Shown: positions 26,996 to 35,236, counted from the stretch's first letter. The stretch: DNA of 64,000 nucleotides from Dictyobacter formicarum (GCF_016587435.1 NZ_BNJJ01000004.1:248001-312000); one strand, 5' to 3'. Notes: generated by a model from the sequence alone, not told the origin. A program made the numbers and translations.

Positions 26996-27469
26996 TCAGG
27001 CCGGTTGCATGATGTGGTGGGCGGTAGCCCTGTGGGTAGCTTTTTTGTGCATGAGAATGCGAGATCCGCAAAAGATGTTGCGGCGCGTGAAGGGGGCCGG
27101 GGTCTCGCGTTCATAACGCTCACGGACAGCTGGATTATGCAGGGCGGTCGGCACAAAAAACCAGGGATCACTCAGTAGGGTTGCGTACATAGGAGCATGC
27201 ACCCATGTGGGACAATCCAGTACATATTGCTGGCAAAGATATTCTATCGAGGCAACACAGAAGAGGGCCCATCGCCAGTGCTCTGGCTGTGGATGTTCCT
27301 CGACAACAATGGGATCAGCAATCAGGGCCTGACGTGCTTCCGCATGATAGTCAAAGAAGTCATTGAGAAAAGTACCCACAGCATAGCGAGGATCATCTCC
27401 TTGAGTGATCCCCTGATAGATGTTTTTAATCGTATGCAGTTCATCGGTAAAAGTGAGTACCATATTCAT
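26996..27469 (-). CDS. Hypothetical protein, 157 residues
   Basis: No family recognised. The sequence is globular with many aromatic residues: FLNDFFDYHAEARQALIADP, then EHWRWALFCVASIEYLCQQY and PWFFVPTALHNPAVRERYE. The C-terminal part is basic (TRRNIFCGSRILMHKKATHR). No membrane helix or signal peptide. The ribosome binding site is weak. It follows the nucleotidyltransferase-like gene on the same strand, 138 bases downstream, with a hairpin between, so joint expression is possible but not shown. Confidence 0.65.
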   Translation of the reverse strand: MNMVLTFTDELHTIKNIYQGITQGDDPRYAVGTFLNDFFDYHAEARQALIADPIVVEEHPQPEHWRWALFCVASIEYLCQQYVLDCPTWVHAPMYATLLSDPWFFVPTALHNPAVRERYERETPAPFTRRNIFCGSRILMHKKATHRATAHHIMQPA

Positions 27470-27558
27470 CCCGGCATATTACCTGTGCTTAAGATGCTTT
27501 CCTTTGTAGTATACCATTACTACCTTGCTGAGCACGATAGATACATCAGAAAACATAT

Positions 27559-27596
27559 CTTTCAATCGTGTGAGCGGAGTCCGCCGTGATTGAAAG
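27559..27596 (-). terminator. Hairpin between nucleotidyltransferase-like gene and the hypothetical gene
   Basis: CTTTCAATC pairs with GATTGAAAG, with an inner GCGGA/TCCGC stem. It lies just after the stop of the upstream gene on the minus strand, so it may end or attenuate transcription before the second gene. Confidence 0.6.
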
Positions 27597-27607
27597 GCAA
27601 GGACATA

Positions 27608-28174
27608 TCATCCAAACAGATCCATAAGGGTCTCGTCGACCAGGTTCTCTTCTTGCCAGGAGGTGGGCACATAGCGGTCAAGGATGGCCTGTGCTTCTTC
27701 AGCTGTAGTAACGTTGAGGGCCTGGCATAAGTGGAGCGTATCATCCAGATCCTGGAGGGGTCGGAAGGCAGTCAGTTTGAGGGCCAGCATACAGGCGAGC
27801 TCGGGGAGCAAGATCTCAAGCATCTGGAAGGTCTTCCAGCGGACCAGTTCACCTTTTTGAATGATCTCTTCTACAAAGAGCGCGCCATCATCATTGATCC
27901 AGTTGCGCGGCAGACCATGGCGGGACGCCACAGCATTGCTGGCCTGCTTAAAAATCTTTCGCCGTTTGCTCTCTTGCTGAGGATTAGTACTACTGGCCAG
28001 CGGAACGATATCCACATCATGGGTCGAGAGGCGATTGCCGATCTGCATCAGCATATAGACGCCACCAAACACAATAATCTGGATCGGTGAATCAATGCCA
28101 CGGGCCGCCAGTTCAGTTCCTAACTCTTCCAACAAAGCCATGACCTCGTCACGTTGCAGCCTGACCTCTGGCAT
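27608..28174 (-). CDS. Nucleotidyltransferase-like protein (DUF6036/AbiEii-like)
   Basis: 188 residues. The segment IQIIVFGGVYMLMQIGNRLS followed by THDVDIVPLA has the layout of a minimal nucleotidyltransferase (GG...S....DvDi). It is followed by helical ELACMLALKLTAFRPLQDLD, where the Lys and DxDD-like acidic cluster resemble DUF6036 proteins. Related folds occur in MNT and AbiEii toxins and in many uncharacterised proteins. GAGGAGGG lies 11 bases before ATG 28174. It could be part of a two-gene defence or toxin module with the downstream gene, but no antitoxin family is recognised. Confidence 0.75.
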   Translation of the reverse strand: MPEVRLQRDEVMALLEELGTELAARGIDSPIQIIVFGGVYMLMQIGNRLSTHDVDIVPLASSTNPQQESKRRKIFKQASNAVASRHGLPRNWINDDGALFVEEIIQKGELVRWKTFQMLEILLPELACMLALKLTAFRPLQDLDDTLHLCQALNVTTAEEAQAILDRYVPTSWQEENLVDETLMDLFG

Positions 28175-28314
28175 TTTAGCGCTTCCCTCCTCATATTAAT
28201 TATGATGATTGTACCACATGCCGGGAGAGCTCTTGCTTGCTAGTTCTATAGAAGTTATAATCGCTCTTCTAGATAGAGAAAGGCGCTTTTATATGGAAGA
28301 AAAAGATATCAGCT

Positions 28315-28403
28315 TCATCGCCTCAAGAAATTCTCTGCCAACACGGCTGTCTGCTGGAATTCCTGGCGCCAGCGGTGCAGCATGGAGCGAGAGATGCCGA
28401 ACC
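28315..28403 (-). pseudogene. Remnant of an IS3-family OrfA (helix-turn-helix part)
   Basis: The minus strand reads FGISRSMLHRWRQEFQQTAV followed by LAENFLRR and a stop. GIS.S.L.RWRQEF is the recognition helix region of IS3-type OrfA. An in-frame stop lies just upstream, so only about 30 codons survive. Confidence 0.6.
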
Positions 28404-28431
28404 TGTGCTAGTCCCACTTTGACGGCACGAG

Positions 28432-28908
28432 CTACCTCTTCTCGGTTGGCTCCTTCGCAGGCGCCCCCGCTGCGTGGGGCGCCGAGCCCGCCAGCGGAGT
28501 GGTGTCGAGGTATCTGACCTCGTAGACGCGCTCTGCGAACTTCCAGCCGTCCGGGGTGCGCCGGTAGCGGTCGTGGTACACGGAGTAGTTCAGCTGCGAG
28601 CGGCCGTCGCGCAGGCGCCCGAGCTCTGAGATATATGCACGGCCGACCGCGGTGTCGCCCTCCAGCTGGATCGTGCCGGGGTGCGTGGTTTGCACGAAGT
28701 AGTCCCAGAGACCCTGTAGCCGCTCGACTCTAGCGCGGATCTCCTCCCGGCTGACGGCCTCGGCGTTGATGTGGGGTATTCGCACCACTCCGTCCTCTGT
28801 GAACAGCGCCGCGAGGCGGTCGTAGTTGCGCATCATCCCTGCGTCGGTGAACTCGCCGCGCAGCGCCTCGATCTCGAAGCGATCAGCAATGGCCTGAAAG
28901 TCGCTCAT
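28432..28908 (-). CDS. SnoaL-like / NTF2-fold protein
   Basis: 158 residues. The cone-shaped NTF2 fold is indicated by the opening FQAIADRFEIEALRGEFTDA, then MMRNYDRLAALFTEDGVVRI and RYRRTPDGWKFAERVYEVRY near the end, as in SnoaL_4-type proteins (small isomerases, hydratases or dehydratases). ATG 28908 has GAGGGAG about 8 bases upstream. Codon use is much richer in G and C at third positions than its neighbours, and it lies between remnants of IS3 (28315-28403) and IS110 (28961-29023). This suggests recent acquisition from a high-GC organism. Function unknown. Confidence 0.85.
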   Translation of the reverse strand: MSDFQAIADRFEIEALRGEFTDAGMMRNYDRLAALFTEDGVVRIPHINAEAVSREEIRARVERLQGLWDYFVQTTHPGTIQLEGDTAVGRAYISELGRLRDGRSQLNYSVYHDRYRRTPDGWKFAERVYEVRYLDTTPLAGSAPHAAGAPAKEPTEKR

Positions 28909-28943
28909 CGGTTTTCTCCCTCGTCTGTGTGTTTCAAGTGCCA

Positions 28944-28959
28944 TGACACCTCGGTGTCA
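28944..28959. promoter_or_regulatory. Dyad upstream of the SnoaL-like gene
   Basis: TGACACC and GGTGTCA flank two bases. It lies about 36 bases before the start codon, a sensible place for an operator. Confidence 0.4.
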
Positions 28960-28960
28960 C

Positions 28961-29023
28961 GCGCACAAAATCCTGGTCATTCTCTATCGCGTCTTGAAGG
29001 ACAAGAAGTCCTACACTCTAAAT
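28961..29023 (+). pseudogene. Remnant of an IS110-family transposase C-terminus
   Basis: The plus strand reads AHKILVILYRVLKDKKSY, the typical last helix of IS110-type transposases (HKILVI.YH.L.....Y). No more of the gene is visible on either side. Confidence 0.6.
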
Positions 29024-29070
29024 CACAGAATTAAATGGGTCTGCCCTACGGAAACAGCCAAACGTATTGC

Positions 29071-29106
29071 CCGCGATGCGACTCATCATCGATGGCCGCA
29101 TCGCGG
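29071..29106 (-). terminator. Hairpin after the cupredoxin gene
   Basis: CCGCGATGCG (29071-29080) pairs with CGCATCGCGG (29097-29106). It lies 12 bases beyond the cupredoxin stop codon on the minus strand. No T-tract follows, so it may slow rather than fully end transcription. Confidence 0.5.
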
Positions 29107-29117
29107 ATGATCGGTGA

Positions 29118-29513
29118 TCAATGTACGATGACGGTGAGGTTCATGCCGCTATGGACGGTGCAATAGAGCTTGAATGAGCCCGCGCTGTTAAAGGGACCTA
29201 TTGTGCCGGAGCTATTGCCTCCGATGATTACGTTATCCACTTTGGGCGCTCCGGCTTCCTGGGCTGGTTGACCGGCTCCATTTTGCCAGGCGCCGTTGGC
29301 GATGGTATGGCCGACCAGGGTATCTGATACCAGCGTGATGCTCTCGCCTTTTTTTATGGTGATTGAAGATTGTACAAAGCTGGTGTTGTCCATATGTACC
29401 TGGTTGGGACCTGTGCTGCTGGCGGATCCAGTCAAGCTACAGGCGGCCAGCAATAGTGTCAGTAGCGCTGCACAAACCGTTGTGATACCTACTCTTTTTA
29501 GCCTGATCATCAT
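29118..29513 (-). CDS. Cupredoxin-like (plastocyanin-type) lipoprotein
   Basis: 131 residues. A lipoprotein signal with LLAAC (Cys25) is followed by a short beta-sandwich protein. Type 1 copper ligands are in place: His69 in LVGHTIANG, and Cys118, His121 and Met124 in YCTVHSGMNL. It probably carries electrons or copper at the outer face of the membrane. ATGATG at 29513 has AAGGAGT 8 bases upstream. The next gene on the strand (29923-29525) ends 11 bases before, so the two form an operon with the membrane protein first. Confidence 0.92.
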   Translation of the reverse strand: MMIRLKRVGITTVCAALLTLLLAACSLTGSASSTGPNQVHMDNTSFVQSSITIKKGESITLVSDTLVGHTIANGAWQNGAGQPAQEAGAPKVDNVIIGGNSSGTIGPFNSAGSFKLYCTVHSGMNLTVIVH

Positions 29514-29524
29514 CTATCCACTCC

Positions 29525-29923
29525 TTAGCGCGCTATCTGAGACTCGACCGCAGTGCCGGAGGCGGCCCGTTTGCGTGCCAGCGCGCGCGTGCCGAGGTTG
29601 CCAGCCAGAGCTATGGCACCCAGGCCAACCAGCATGTGTGCCGTTTGAATCAGCCAGTGGAGATTTCCCGGGAGGATGTTAAACTGCGTCAAGCCAAAGA
29701 TTGGTACAATAGGGGCATACACTATGCCGACAATCCCCCAGATTCTAAGTTCCCTGGTGGTGACGGCCAGGATGCCGCTCACAAGTAGCGTCAACGTTAC
29801 AAGCAGTCCGAATAACATATGAATAGCATATAGGTTAAGGCCCATGGTCCATATCAATAGCCCCAGCGCGAGCGCTCCTAAACCAACGATGCCTAGAATA
29901 ATCTGTAAAATGCGTGTTGCCAT
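29525..29923 (-). CDS. Four-helix membrane protein, uncharacterised
   Basis: 132 residues with four hydrophobic segments: ILGIVGLGALALGLLIWTMG, MLFGLLVTLTLLVSGILAV, IWGIVGIVYAPIVPIFGL and IQTAHMLVGLGAIALAG. The conserved-looking His in YAIHMLFG and QTAHMLVG suggest a haem or quinone-binding membrane protein, but no family is recognised. It precedes the cupredoxin lipoprotein in the same operon, so an electron-transfer partnership is plausible. A ribosome binding site (GAGGAAG) is close to the start; the longer frame to 30088 runs through a repeat and is not supported. Confidence 0.8.
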   Translation of the reverse strand: MATRILQIILGIVGLGALALGLLIWTMGLNLYAIHMLFGLLVTLTLLVSGILAVTTRELRIWGIVGIVYAPIVPIFGLTQFNILPGNLHWLIQTAHMLVGLGAIALAGNLGTRALARKRAASGTAVESQIAR

Positions 29924-29979
29924 TTTTTCTTCCTCTTTTTGTTTCTGAATAAATGTCTTTAGAGACTGTGAGAGCATTT

Positions 29980-30100
29980 GAAAACCTGCTCTTCGTGCCT
30001 TCGGCCCCTGACAGTACGCGCCTGCGGCGCTCAAAAGACGGGTGCGGATGCCCCCGCCCGTGTGGGGGCGCTCAACTTCCCAATACATGGGGGAAGCTGG
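29980..30100. repeat. Composite repeat copy K without central palindrome
   Basis: Contains GACAGTACGCGCCTGCGGCG, CTCAAAAGAC, then GTGTGGGGGCGCTCAACTTCCC. These are the inverted equivalents of the modules at 25820-26040 and 26122-26150, but the long palindrome between them is replaced by a short CGGGTG...CGCCCG region. Confidence 0.75.
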
Positions 30101-30167
30101 TGCTTTCGAACCTGTACCCTCAGTGTAGGGATTTCAAATGACGAAAGCATGAAAAAGTCTGCTCTTT

Positions 30168-30187
30168 TTTGTCATCGATTTGTCATC
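30168..30187 (+). promoter_or_regulatory. Direct repeat upstream of the two-component operon (PhoB-box-like)
   Basis: TTTGTCATC occurs twice with an 11-base period. OmpR/PhoB-type regulators bind direct repeats with this spacing, and the unit resembles the PhoB half-site (TGTCAT). It lies about 116 bases before the regulator's start codon, so it could serve autoregulation. Confidence 0.5.
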
Positions 30188-30302
30188 TTGTTATGCGATA
30201 ATCGTTGTGATAATTGTTGTAATGTGATAGCCTCGAATATAAAGTTGGTTGAGAATGCTGAATAGTGTTGCATAAGTACTTACTATGAGTAGGGGTGGCT
30301 CT

Positions 30303-30989
30303 ATGCGTATCCTGGTTGTTGAAGATAATCATCGTTTGAATAGCTCTTTGCAAATGAATCTTACCCATGAAGGATATAGTGTCGATACAGCTTATGATGG
30401 ACAAGAAGGACAGGATCTGGCGGAATTAACACCGTATGATCTGATTATTCTGGATATTCTGTTGCCTGAGAAAAATGGTCTGGAAGTATGTCGCGAGCTG
30501 CGCCGGAGGCGTATTCATACCCCGATCTTGTTGTTGACCGCCCGCGATAGCGTCAACGATCGCGTACAGGGTCTGGATTATGGCGCGGACGATTACCTGG
30601 TCAAGCCATTTGCGATGCGTGAACTGCTGGCCCGTTTGCGCGCCCTGCTCCGTCGTAACCATCCCTATACCGGCGGGCGCCTGGAATTCGGTGATTTGAT
30701 TGTCGATCCGGTTACTCATATAGTGGAGCGCGACCGGCGGCCAATCGATCTGACACCAAAAGAGTTCGCGTTGCTGGAGTATTTTATGTATCATCCTGAT
30801 CAGGTAGTGACGCGTGAAATGATTGAGCAGCATATCTGGAACTATGATTTTGAATGCAGCTCCAATGTGATTGATGTCTATGTACGCCGTTTGCGCCGTA
30901 AGATCGATGATCCGTTTAAGGTCAAATTGCTGACGACCATTCGCGGGATTGGGTATCGATTGGCCCAGCCACAGCAGGAGCGTGTATGA
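30303..30989 (+). CDS. OmpR/PhoB-family response regulator
   Basis: 228 residues. The receiver domain (1-118) has the acidic pair Glu7-Asp8, phospho-acceptor Asp51 in ILDILLPEKNG, and Lys101 in YLVKPF. The DNA-binding winged helix (about 128-225) has DLTPKEFALLEYFMYHPDQV and VIDVYVRRLRRKID. It should activate or repress genes when phosphorylated by the kinase next door. ATG 30303 is preceded by AGGGGTGG; an ATG 18 bases earlier has weaker support. Its stop overlaps the kinase start by four bases (ATGA), showing translational coupling. Confidence 0.95.
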   Translation: MRILVVEDNHRLNSSLQMNLTHEGYSVDTAYDGQEGQDLAELTPYDLIILDILLPEKNGLEVCRELRRRRIHTPILLLTARDSVNDRVQGLDYGADDYLVKPFAMRELLARLRALLRRNHPYTGGRLEFGDLIVDPVTHIVERDRRPIDLTPKEFALLEYFMYHPDQVVTREMIEQHIWNYDFECSSNVIDVYVRRLRRKIDDPFKVKLLTTIRGIGYRLAQPQQERV

Positions 30990-32530
30990 GTATGAGGCGA
31001 CGAGGTTTGTGGTACTCGCTGCTGGCCTTCTGGTCTAGCGTACGGGTGCGTCTGACGTTGAGCTACCTGGCGGTGATGGCCGTGATCATGGTGTTATTTG
31101 GTGGTAGTCTCTATGCTACCCAGATTGTGTTCAATCCCGCGACGGCTGAAAGCAGCCTGGAAATGCAGATCTATCAGGAGGCGCAACAGCTAAGTACGAG
31201 CTACCGACAGGCTCTGTCGCGGCACCAGGCGCCTGACACACTCTCTGAAAAGCTGGCGCCCGGTGAAATTGTGCTGCTGCTGAACTCGAAGAACGTTATT
31301 CTAGACCAACGCGGAACGTTGCCAGCCACCAGTATTCAGCAATTGCAGGATCGGGCACAGCACGGTCAATCGGTCAGCGATTTGACCGTCCCACAGGCTC
31401 AGGCTCAGGATCAGCACACTGGTTGGTGGCATAATTGGTGGCATAATACGAATAATAGCTACCGCGTCCTGATTACCCCTGTGCTGGATCAGAATAAGCG
31501 TATTGCGACGCTGGTGGTTGGTTTGCCCATGAGGACGGTGATGCCGATCCTGTTTATCTGGCTGTTCCATGGCACCCTGGGCTTGCTGGCGGCCGCCATT
31601 GGTGGCTATTGGCTGGCCGGGAAGGCACTACGTCCCGTTAAAATGATTACACGTACGGCGAACGAGATCAATGCGACCGATCTGCGGCGCCGCCTGAATT
31701 TGAAGCGTAGAGACGAGTTTGGCGAGCTGGCGGCGACCTTTGATCAGATGCTTGGCCGCCTGGATGCGGCCTTTAAGCGGCAGACGCAGTTTACTGCCGA
31801 TGCCAGCCATGAACTGCGCACACCGCTGACCATCATCGATCTGGAGATCAATCGCGCCCTTACGCAATCGCATACCTGCGAAGAATATAAGCAGATCTTA
31901 GAACTGGTGCAGTCTGAGAATGTGCAAATGACGGCTATCGTCAATAGCCTGCTGCTGCTGGCACGAGCAGATACCGGGCAACTTACCCTGCAGCGCCAGG
32001 ACGTTGATCTGAGCGATATCGCCCTCGGGAGCGTCGAGCGCCTCCTCCCGCTTGCCAGGCAAAACGACATCACGTTAGCCACCGGTGATTTGCCGGAGCT
32101 GCTCGTGAATGGCGATCCGCAGTATCTGAGCAGGATGATGTTGAACCTGATCGAGAATGCCATTAAATATACCCGTGGCAGTGGCCAGCGCGTTCACGTG
32201 GAACTGACCGCTAAGTCCGGTAAATGGGGCATACTACGCGTACAGGACGATGGGCCGGGCATCTCCGATGAGCACCTGCCCTACCTCTTCAACCGGTTTT
32301 ACCGGGTTGATAAGGCCCGTTCGCATAATCCTTCGGCCACATGGTGTCAGCAGGAGGAAGTGGGAGGCACGGGCCTGGGACTTTCTATTGTCCAATGGAT
32401 CGTGCAGGCCCATGGTGGCGAGATCCGTGTCGAAAGTCAAATGGGGATGGGCTCTCTCTTCGAGGTACGTTTACCGCTATCGCATACCAGAGCTAGCGAG
32501 GAGGTACTCGCTACCTCAGCACACAATTAA
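30986..32530 (+). CDS. Sensor histidine kinase with HAMP domain
   Basis: 514 residues. Two membrane helices (about 22-44 and 187-210) enclose an extracytoplasmic sensor of about 140 residues with a Trp/His-rich patch (HTGWWHNWWHNTNNSY). A HAMP domain follows (about 211-263), then the H box DASHELRTPL (His275), the N box LNLIENAIKYT, DDGPGIS, and GTGLGLSIVQW. It autophosphorylates and passes phosphate to the preceding regulator. A 10-12-residue insertion (ARSHNPSATWCQQEE) in the ATP lid is slightly long for the family. The signal is not evident; the His/Trp patch could bind a metal. Confidence 0.95.
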   Translation: MSMRRRGLWYSLLAFWSSVRVRLTLSYLAVMAVIMVLFGGSLYATQIVFNPATAESSLEMQIYQEAQQLSTSYRQALSRHQAPDTLSEKLAPGEIVLLLNSKNVILDQRGTLPATSIQQLQDRAQHGQSVSDLTVPQAQAQDQHTGWWHNWWHNTNNSYRVLITPVLDQNKRIATLVVGLPMRTVMPILFIWLFHGTLGLLAAAIGGYWLAGKALRPVKMITRTANEINATDLRRRLNLKRRDEFGELAATFDQMLGRLDAAFKRQTQFTADASHELRTPLTIIDLEINRALTQSHTCEEYKQILELVQSENVQMTAIVNSLLLLARADTGQLTLQRQDVDLSDIALGSVERLLPLARQNDITLATGDLPELLVNGDPQYLSRMMLNLIENAIKYTRGSGQRVHVELTAKSGKWGILRVQDDGPGISDEHLPYLFNRFYRVDKARSHNPSATWCQQEEVGGTGLGLSIVQWIVQAHGGEIRVESQMGMGSLFEVRLPLSHTRASEEVLATSAHN

Positions 32531-32780
32531 CACGGATAGATATGGCCCTTTATTTAGGCCCGCTGGCTCGACGGCGATAGGGTTGTCGCGATGCTCAGAC
32601 GCAGATGATAGAGTTTTTTTCATCCTTTCCGGGTGGATGAAGAGCTTCAAGATAGGCACAACTTCCCACTCGAAGGGCGCTCCTTCGAGTACCTTTCTCC
32701 TCATAGAACGCAATACCTACATTCTGATGAAAAAATCAAGTGTTGTGTGTATGTAAGCTGTGTGTTGGGCCTTGCCGTAG

Positions 32781-33200
32781 CTATCGCTGTTGAACAAGGG
32801 AAGCAATTTCTTCCTGGAGCGACTTTTGATCGCGCTGATCATACGTTGTTTGGGCGTACGCGACTTCCTGCAGGTGCCCGTATGCCCAGACCTCTAGCGT
32901 TTTTACTGGTTCTATCAACGTCTGTCCCAATGGCGTAAGAGAATACTCTACGACTGGAGGCACGACAGGATAAACGACGCGCTGCACCAGGCCATTGCGT
33001 TCCAGCGCCCGCAGGGTCTGCGTCAGCATTTTTTTCGAGATGCCATCGATCCGTTTGAGCAATTGGCCAAAACGCATCGTGCCCCCTTCCAGGGCATAGA
33101 TGACCAGAGGTGTCCACTGGTCAGCGATCAATTGTAGCACCTGCCGCGACAGGCAGTTCGCCTGAAAAATATCAGGGTGTGTTTGCTGCTTGGTTTCCAT
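32781..33200 (-). CDS. HxlR-type transcriptional regulator
   Basis: 139 residues. The winged helix of HxlR/YodB/QorR proteins is clear: LQLIADQWTPLVIYALEGGT, then RFGQLLKRIDGISKKMLTQT and the wing ending in YSLTPLGQTL. Cys16 (ANCLSRQ) sits where redox- or quinone-sensing members keep their reactive Cys. It is divergent from a quinone-oxidoreductase-like gene, 128 bases apart; in this family that layout usually means the regulator controls the oxidoreductase in response to electrophiles. Confidence 0.92.
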   Translation of the reverse strand: METKQQTHPDIFQANCLSRQVLQLIADQWTPLVIYALEGGTMRFGQLLKRIDGISKKMLTQTLRALERNGLVQRVVYPVVPPVVEYSLTPLGQTLIEPVKTLEVWAYGHLQEVAYAQTTYDQRDQKSLQEEIASLVQQR

Positions 33201-33328
33201 AAGGTAACTCTATCACTTTTTGGTTCCTTCTTACAAGATATATGTTCTTCGGATATAGTAGCTGCGAGTGATATTTTATCCACTCATCGAAGACGAAAAT
33301 CCAAATGATGAGAAGAAGGAGTGGGAGC

Positions 33329-34249
33329 ATGCCCAAAGCAGTCAGGTTTGATCAGTATGGCGGAATCGACATGTTGCAGGTCGTAGATGTCGAGCGACCT
33401 GAGCCGGGTCCGGGGCAAGTACTTGTTAATGTTAAGGCAGCCGGTATTAATCCAGGTGAGGCATCCATCCGTAAGGGCTTGTTTGCCGATCGGTGGCCTG
33501 CCACATTTCCCTCTGGGCAGGGCAGTGACCTGGCAGGTGTCGTTACCGCTGTCGGCGAGGGAGTGCAAGGTTTTGCCGTGGGCGATGAGGTGATCGGTTT
33601 CACGAACAAAAGGGCCAGTCAGGCAGAGTTTGTCGTTGTAGAGGCCAGCGACCTTACCCATCGTCCGCGCAACGTCTCCTGGGAGGCTGCTGGCTCGTTG
33701 TTTGTCGCCGGGACGACAGCCTACGCGGCAATTCGCGCTGTCTCGCTGAAGTGGGGAGACACCGTCGCTGTCTCAGGTGCCGCGGGCGGAGTCGGCTCAA
33801 TCGTGGCTCAACTGGCAGTAAGAGAAGGTGCAAAGGTGATCGGCCTGACCAGTTCGGATCATCATCAGTGGCTGAGCGACCACGGAGTTATCCCGGTCGC
33901 CTACGGTGAGGGCGTCGAGGAGCGTATTCGTGCGGCCGCTGACGATCACCTTGACGCATTTATCGATACATTCGGTGCCGATTACGTCGAACTTGCACTC
34001 AAACTTGGTGTCCGCCCGGAACGTATCGATACGATTATCAACTTTGAGGCTGTGGCAAAGTATGGCGTCAAGGCCGAGGGAAACGCCGAGGCGGCGAACG
34101 CCGCAGTACTGGCTCATCTTGCCCGGCTTATCGACCAGGGAGAACTGGAAATCCCGATTGCCCGCGTCTATTCCCTCGCTGATGTTCGTGATGCGTATCG
34201 TGAGTTGGAGCAGCGTCATACCCATGGCAAGATTGTGCTCGTGCCCTGA
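33329..34249 (+). CDS. NADPH:quinone oxidoreductase-like zinc-independent MDR protein
   Basis: 306 residues. The medium-chain reductase pattern is complete: GVVTAVGEGVQGFAVGDEVI, then the nucleotide-binding VSGAAGGVGSIVAQLAVREG, and a final LADVRDAYRELEQRHTHGKI. Zinc-binding residues of alcohol dehydrogenases are absent, as in QOR enzymes, which reduce quinones or enones with NADPH. ATG 33329 has AAGGAG 8 bases upstream; the frame is open a little further. Divergent from the HxlR regulator, which probably controls it. Confidence 0.93.
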   Translation: MPKAVRFDQYGGIDMLQVVDVERPEPGPGQVLVNVKAAGINPGEASIRKGLFADRWPATFPSGQGSDLAGVVTAVGEGVQGFAVGDEVIGFTNKRASQAEFVVVEASDLTHRPRNVSWEAAGSLFVAGTTAYAAIRAVSLKWGDTVAVSGAAGGVGSIVAQLAVREGAKVIGLTSSDHHQWLSDHGVIPVAYGEGVEERIRAAADDHLDAFIDTFGADYVELALKLGVRPERIDTIINFEAVAKYGVKAEGNAEAANAAVLAHLARLIDQGELEIPIARVYSLADVRDAYRELEQRHTHGKIVLVP

Positions 34250-34284
34250 GTTCTCACTTGTTTTGTTGTTGTAGGGCGGCACAT

Positions 34285-34313
34285 TCGGTCAGAAGCTCTG
34301 AGCTTCTGACCGA
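34285..34313 (+). terminator. Hairpin terminator after quinone oxidoreductase
   Basis: Perfect 13-bp arms (34285-34297 and 34301-34313) around CTG. It lies 36 bases after the stop codon. No long T-tract follows. Confidence 0.65.
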
Positions 34314-34427
34314 GAAAGTAAACACTTGCAGATGTCAGATTTCACCTCATATCTCACAGTATCTTCGCTGCCAATCTGCGTCATGCCAACGCGCTGGTCA
34401 AGAGTGGACACATATCGTTGTTTCACG

Positions 34428-35201
34428 TTATTTGTGCTCAAATGCGGGCTGACGCTTTTCGAGGAAGGCGTGCATGCCTTCGCTGGCATCTGGTATCTGT
34501 GAGGCTGAAGCCATCACGCCCTGCGCATACTCGTAGGCCTGGGATTGGGGCAGGTCAATCTGGGTATAGAAGGCGTGTTTCCCGATGCTGCGGGCGTTGA
34601 AGCTATTGCAACTGGCGGCCCTGAGCAGGCGCAGCGCTTCCTCATGCAGTTGTTCGGCCGGCACCACGCGGTTTACGAGGCCCCAATCTGCCGCTGTCTG
34701 CGCATCGATCGGATCGCCGGTGAGCAACATCTCCATGGCGCGCTTGCGTCCAATATTGCGACTCAAAGCGATCATCGGCGTGGTGCAGAACCAGCCGATT
34801 TTGACGCCCGGCGTCGCAAAGCTGGCATGGTCCGCCGCCACCGCCAGGTCACAGGTGGCTACGAGCTGACAGCCAGCGGCCGTGGCCACTCCCTGCACAC
34901 ATGCCAGCACCGGCTGCGGAATATCCTGAATTGTGTTCATGAGTGTCGTACAGGTTTCTAGCAGCTGACTCATGAATGGCAGATCTTGATCTACCATTTC
35001 CGACAGATCGTGGCCGGAGCAGAAGACCGCTCCGTTAGCCGCCAACAAGACTCCCTTGGCCTGACTCGCACCAACCTCGCGAAAGGCGCTGATTAACTCC
35101 TGCATATGTGCCAGCGAAAGGGCATTGCGGCGCTTGACGTTATTCATCGTGATGGTGGCTATATCCTGGTCATAGCTCAGTTCGATCAATTGGTACGACA
35201 T
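34428..35201 (-). CDS. Enoyl-CoA hydratase/isomerase (crotonase family)
   Basis: 257 residues, normal for the family. The crotonase core is visible: RRNALSLAHMQELISAF, then GAVFCSGHDLSEM (oxyanion hole), VATAAGCQLVATCDLAVAAD and ASFATPGVKIGWFCTTPM. The second catalytic Glu common in true hydratases is not obvious in the GW.C segment, so isomerase, hydrolase or another CoA reaction is also possible. ATG 35201 has AAAGGAGG 5-6 bases upstream. It is 35 bases downstream of the frameshifted acyl-CoA synthetase and forms an operon with it and its intact paralogue. Confidence 0.9.
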   Translation of the reverse strand: MSYQLIELSYDQDIATITMNNVKRRNALSLAHMQELISAFREVGASQAKGVLLAANGAVFCSGHDLSEMVDQDLPFMSQLLETCTTLMNTIQDIPQPVLACVQGVATAAGCQLVATCDLAVAADHASFATPGVKIGWFCTTPMIALSRNIGRKRAMEMLLTGDPIDAQTAADWGLVNRVVPAEQLHEEALRLLRAASCNSFNARSIGKHAFYTQIDLPQSQAYEYAQGVMASASQIPDASEGMHAFLEKRQPAFEHK

Positions 35202-35236
35202 GGGAACCTCCTTTATGTATATGGGCACTGCCCTAC

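Noticed and set aside
27197..27589. 130-residue plus-strand frame
   Set aside because: Shadow of the minus-strand hypothetical gene, which has a more protein-like composition.
28209..28517. 102-residue frame on the plus strand
   Set aside because: Overlaps the IS3 remnant and the end of the SnoaL-like gene; no protein features.
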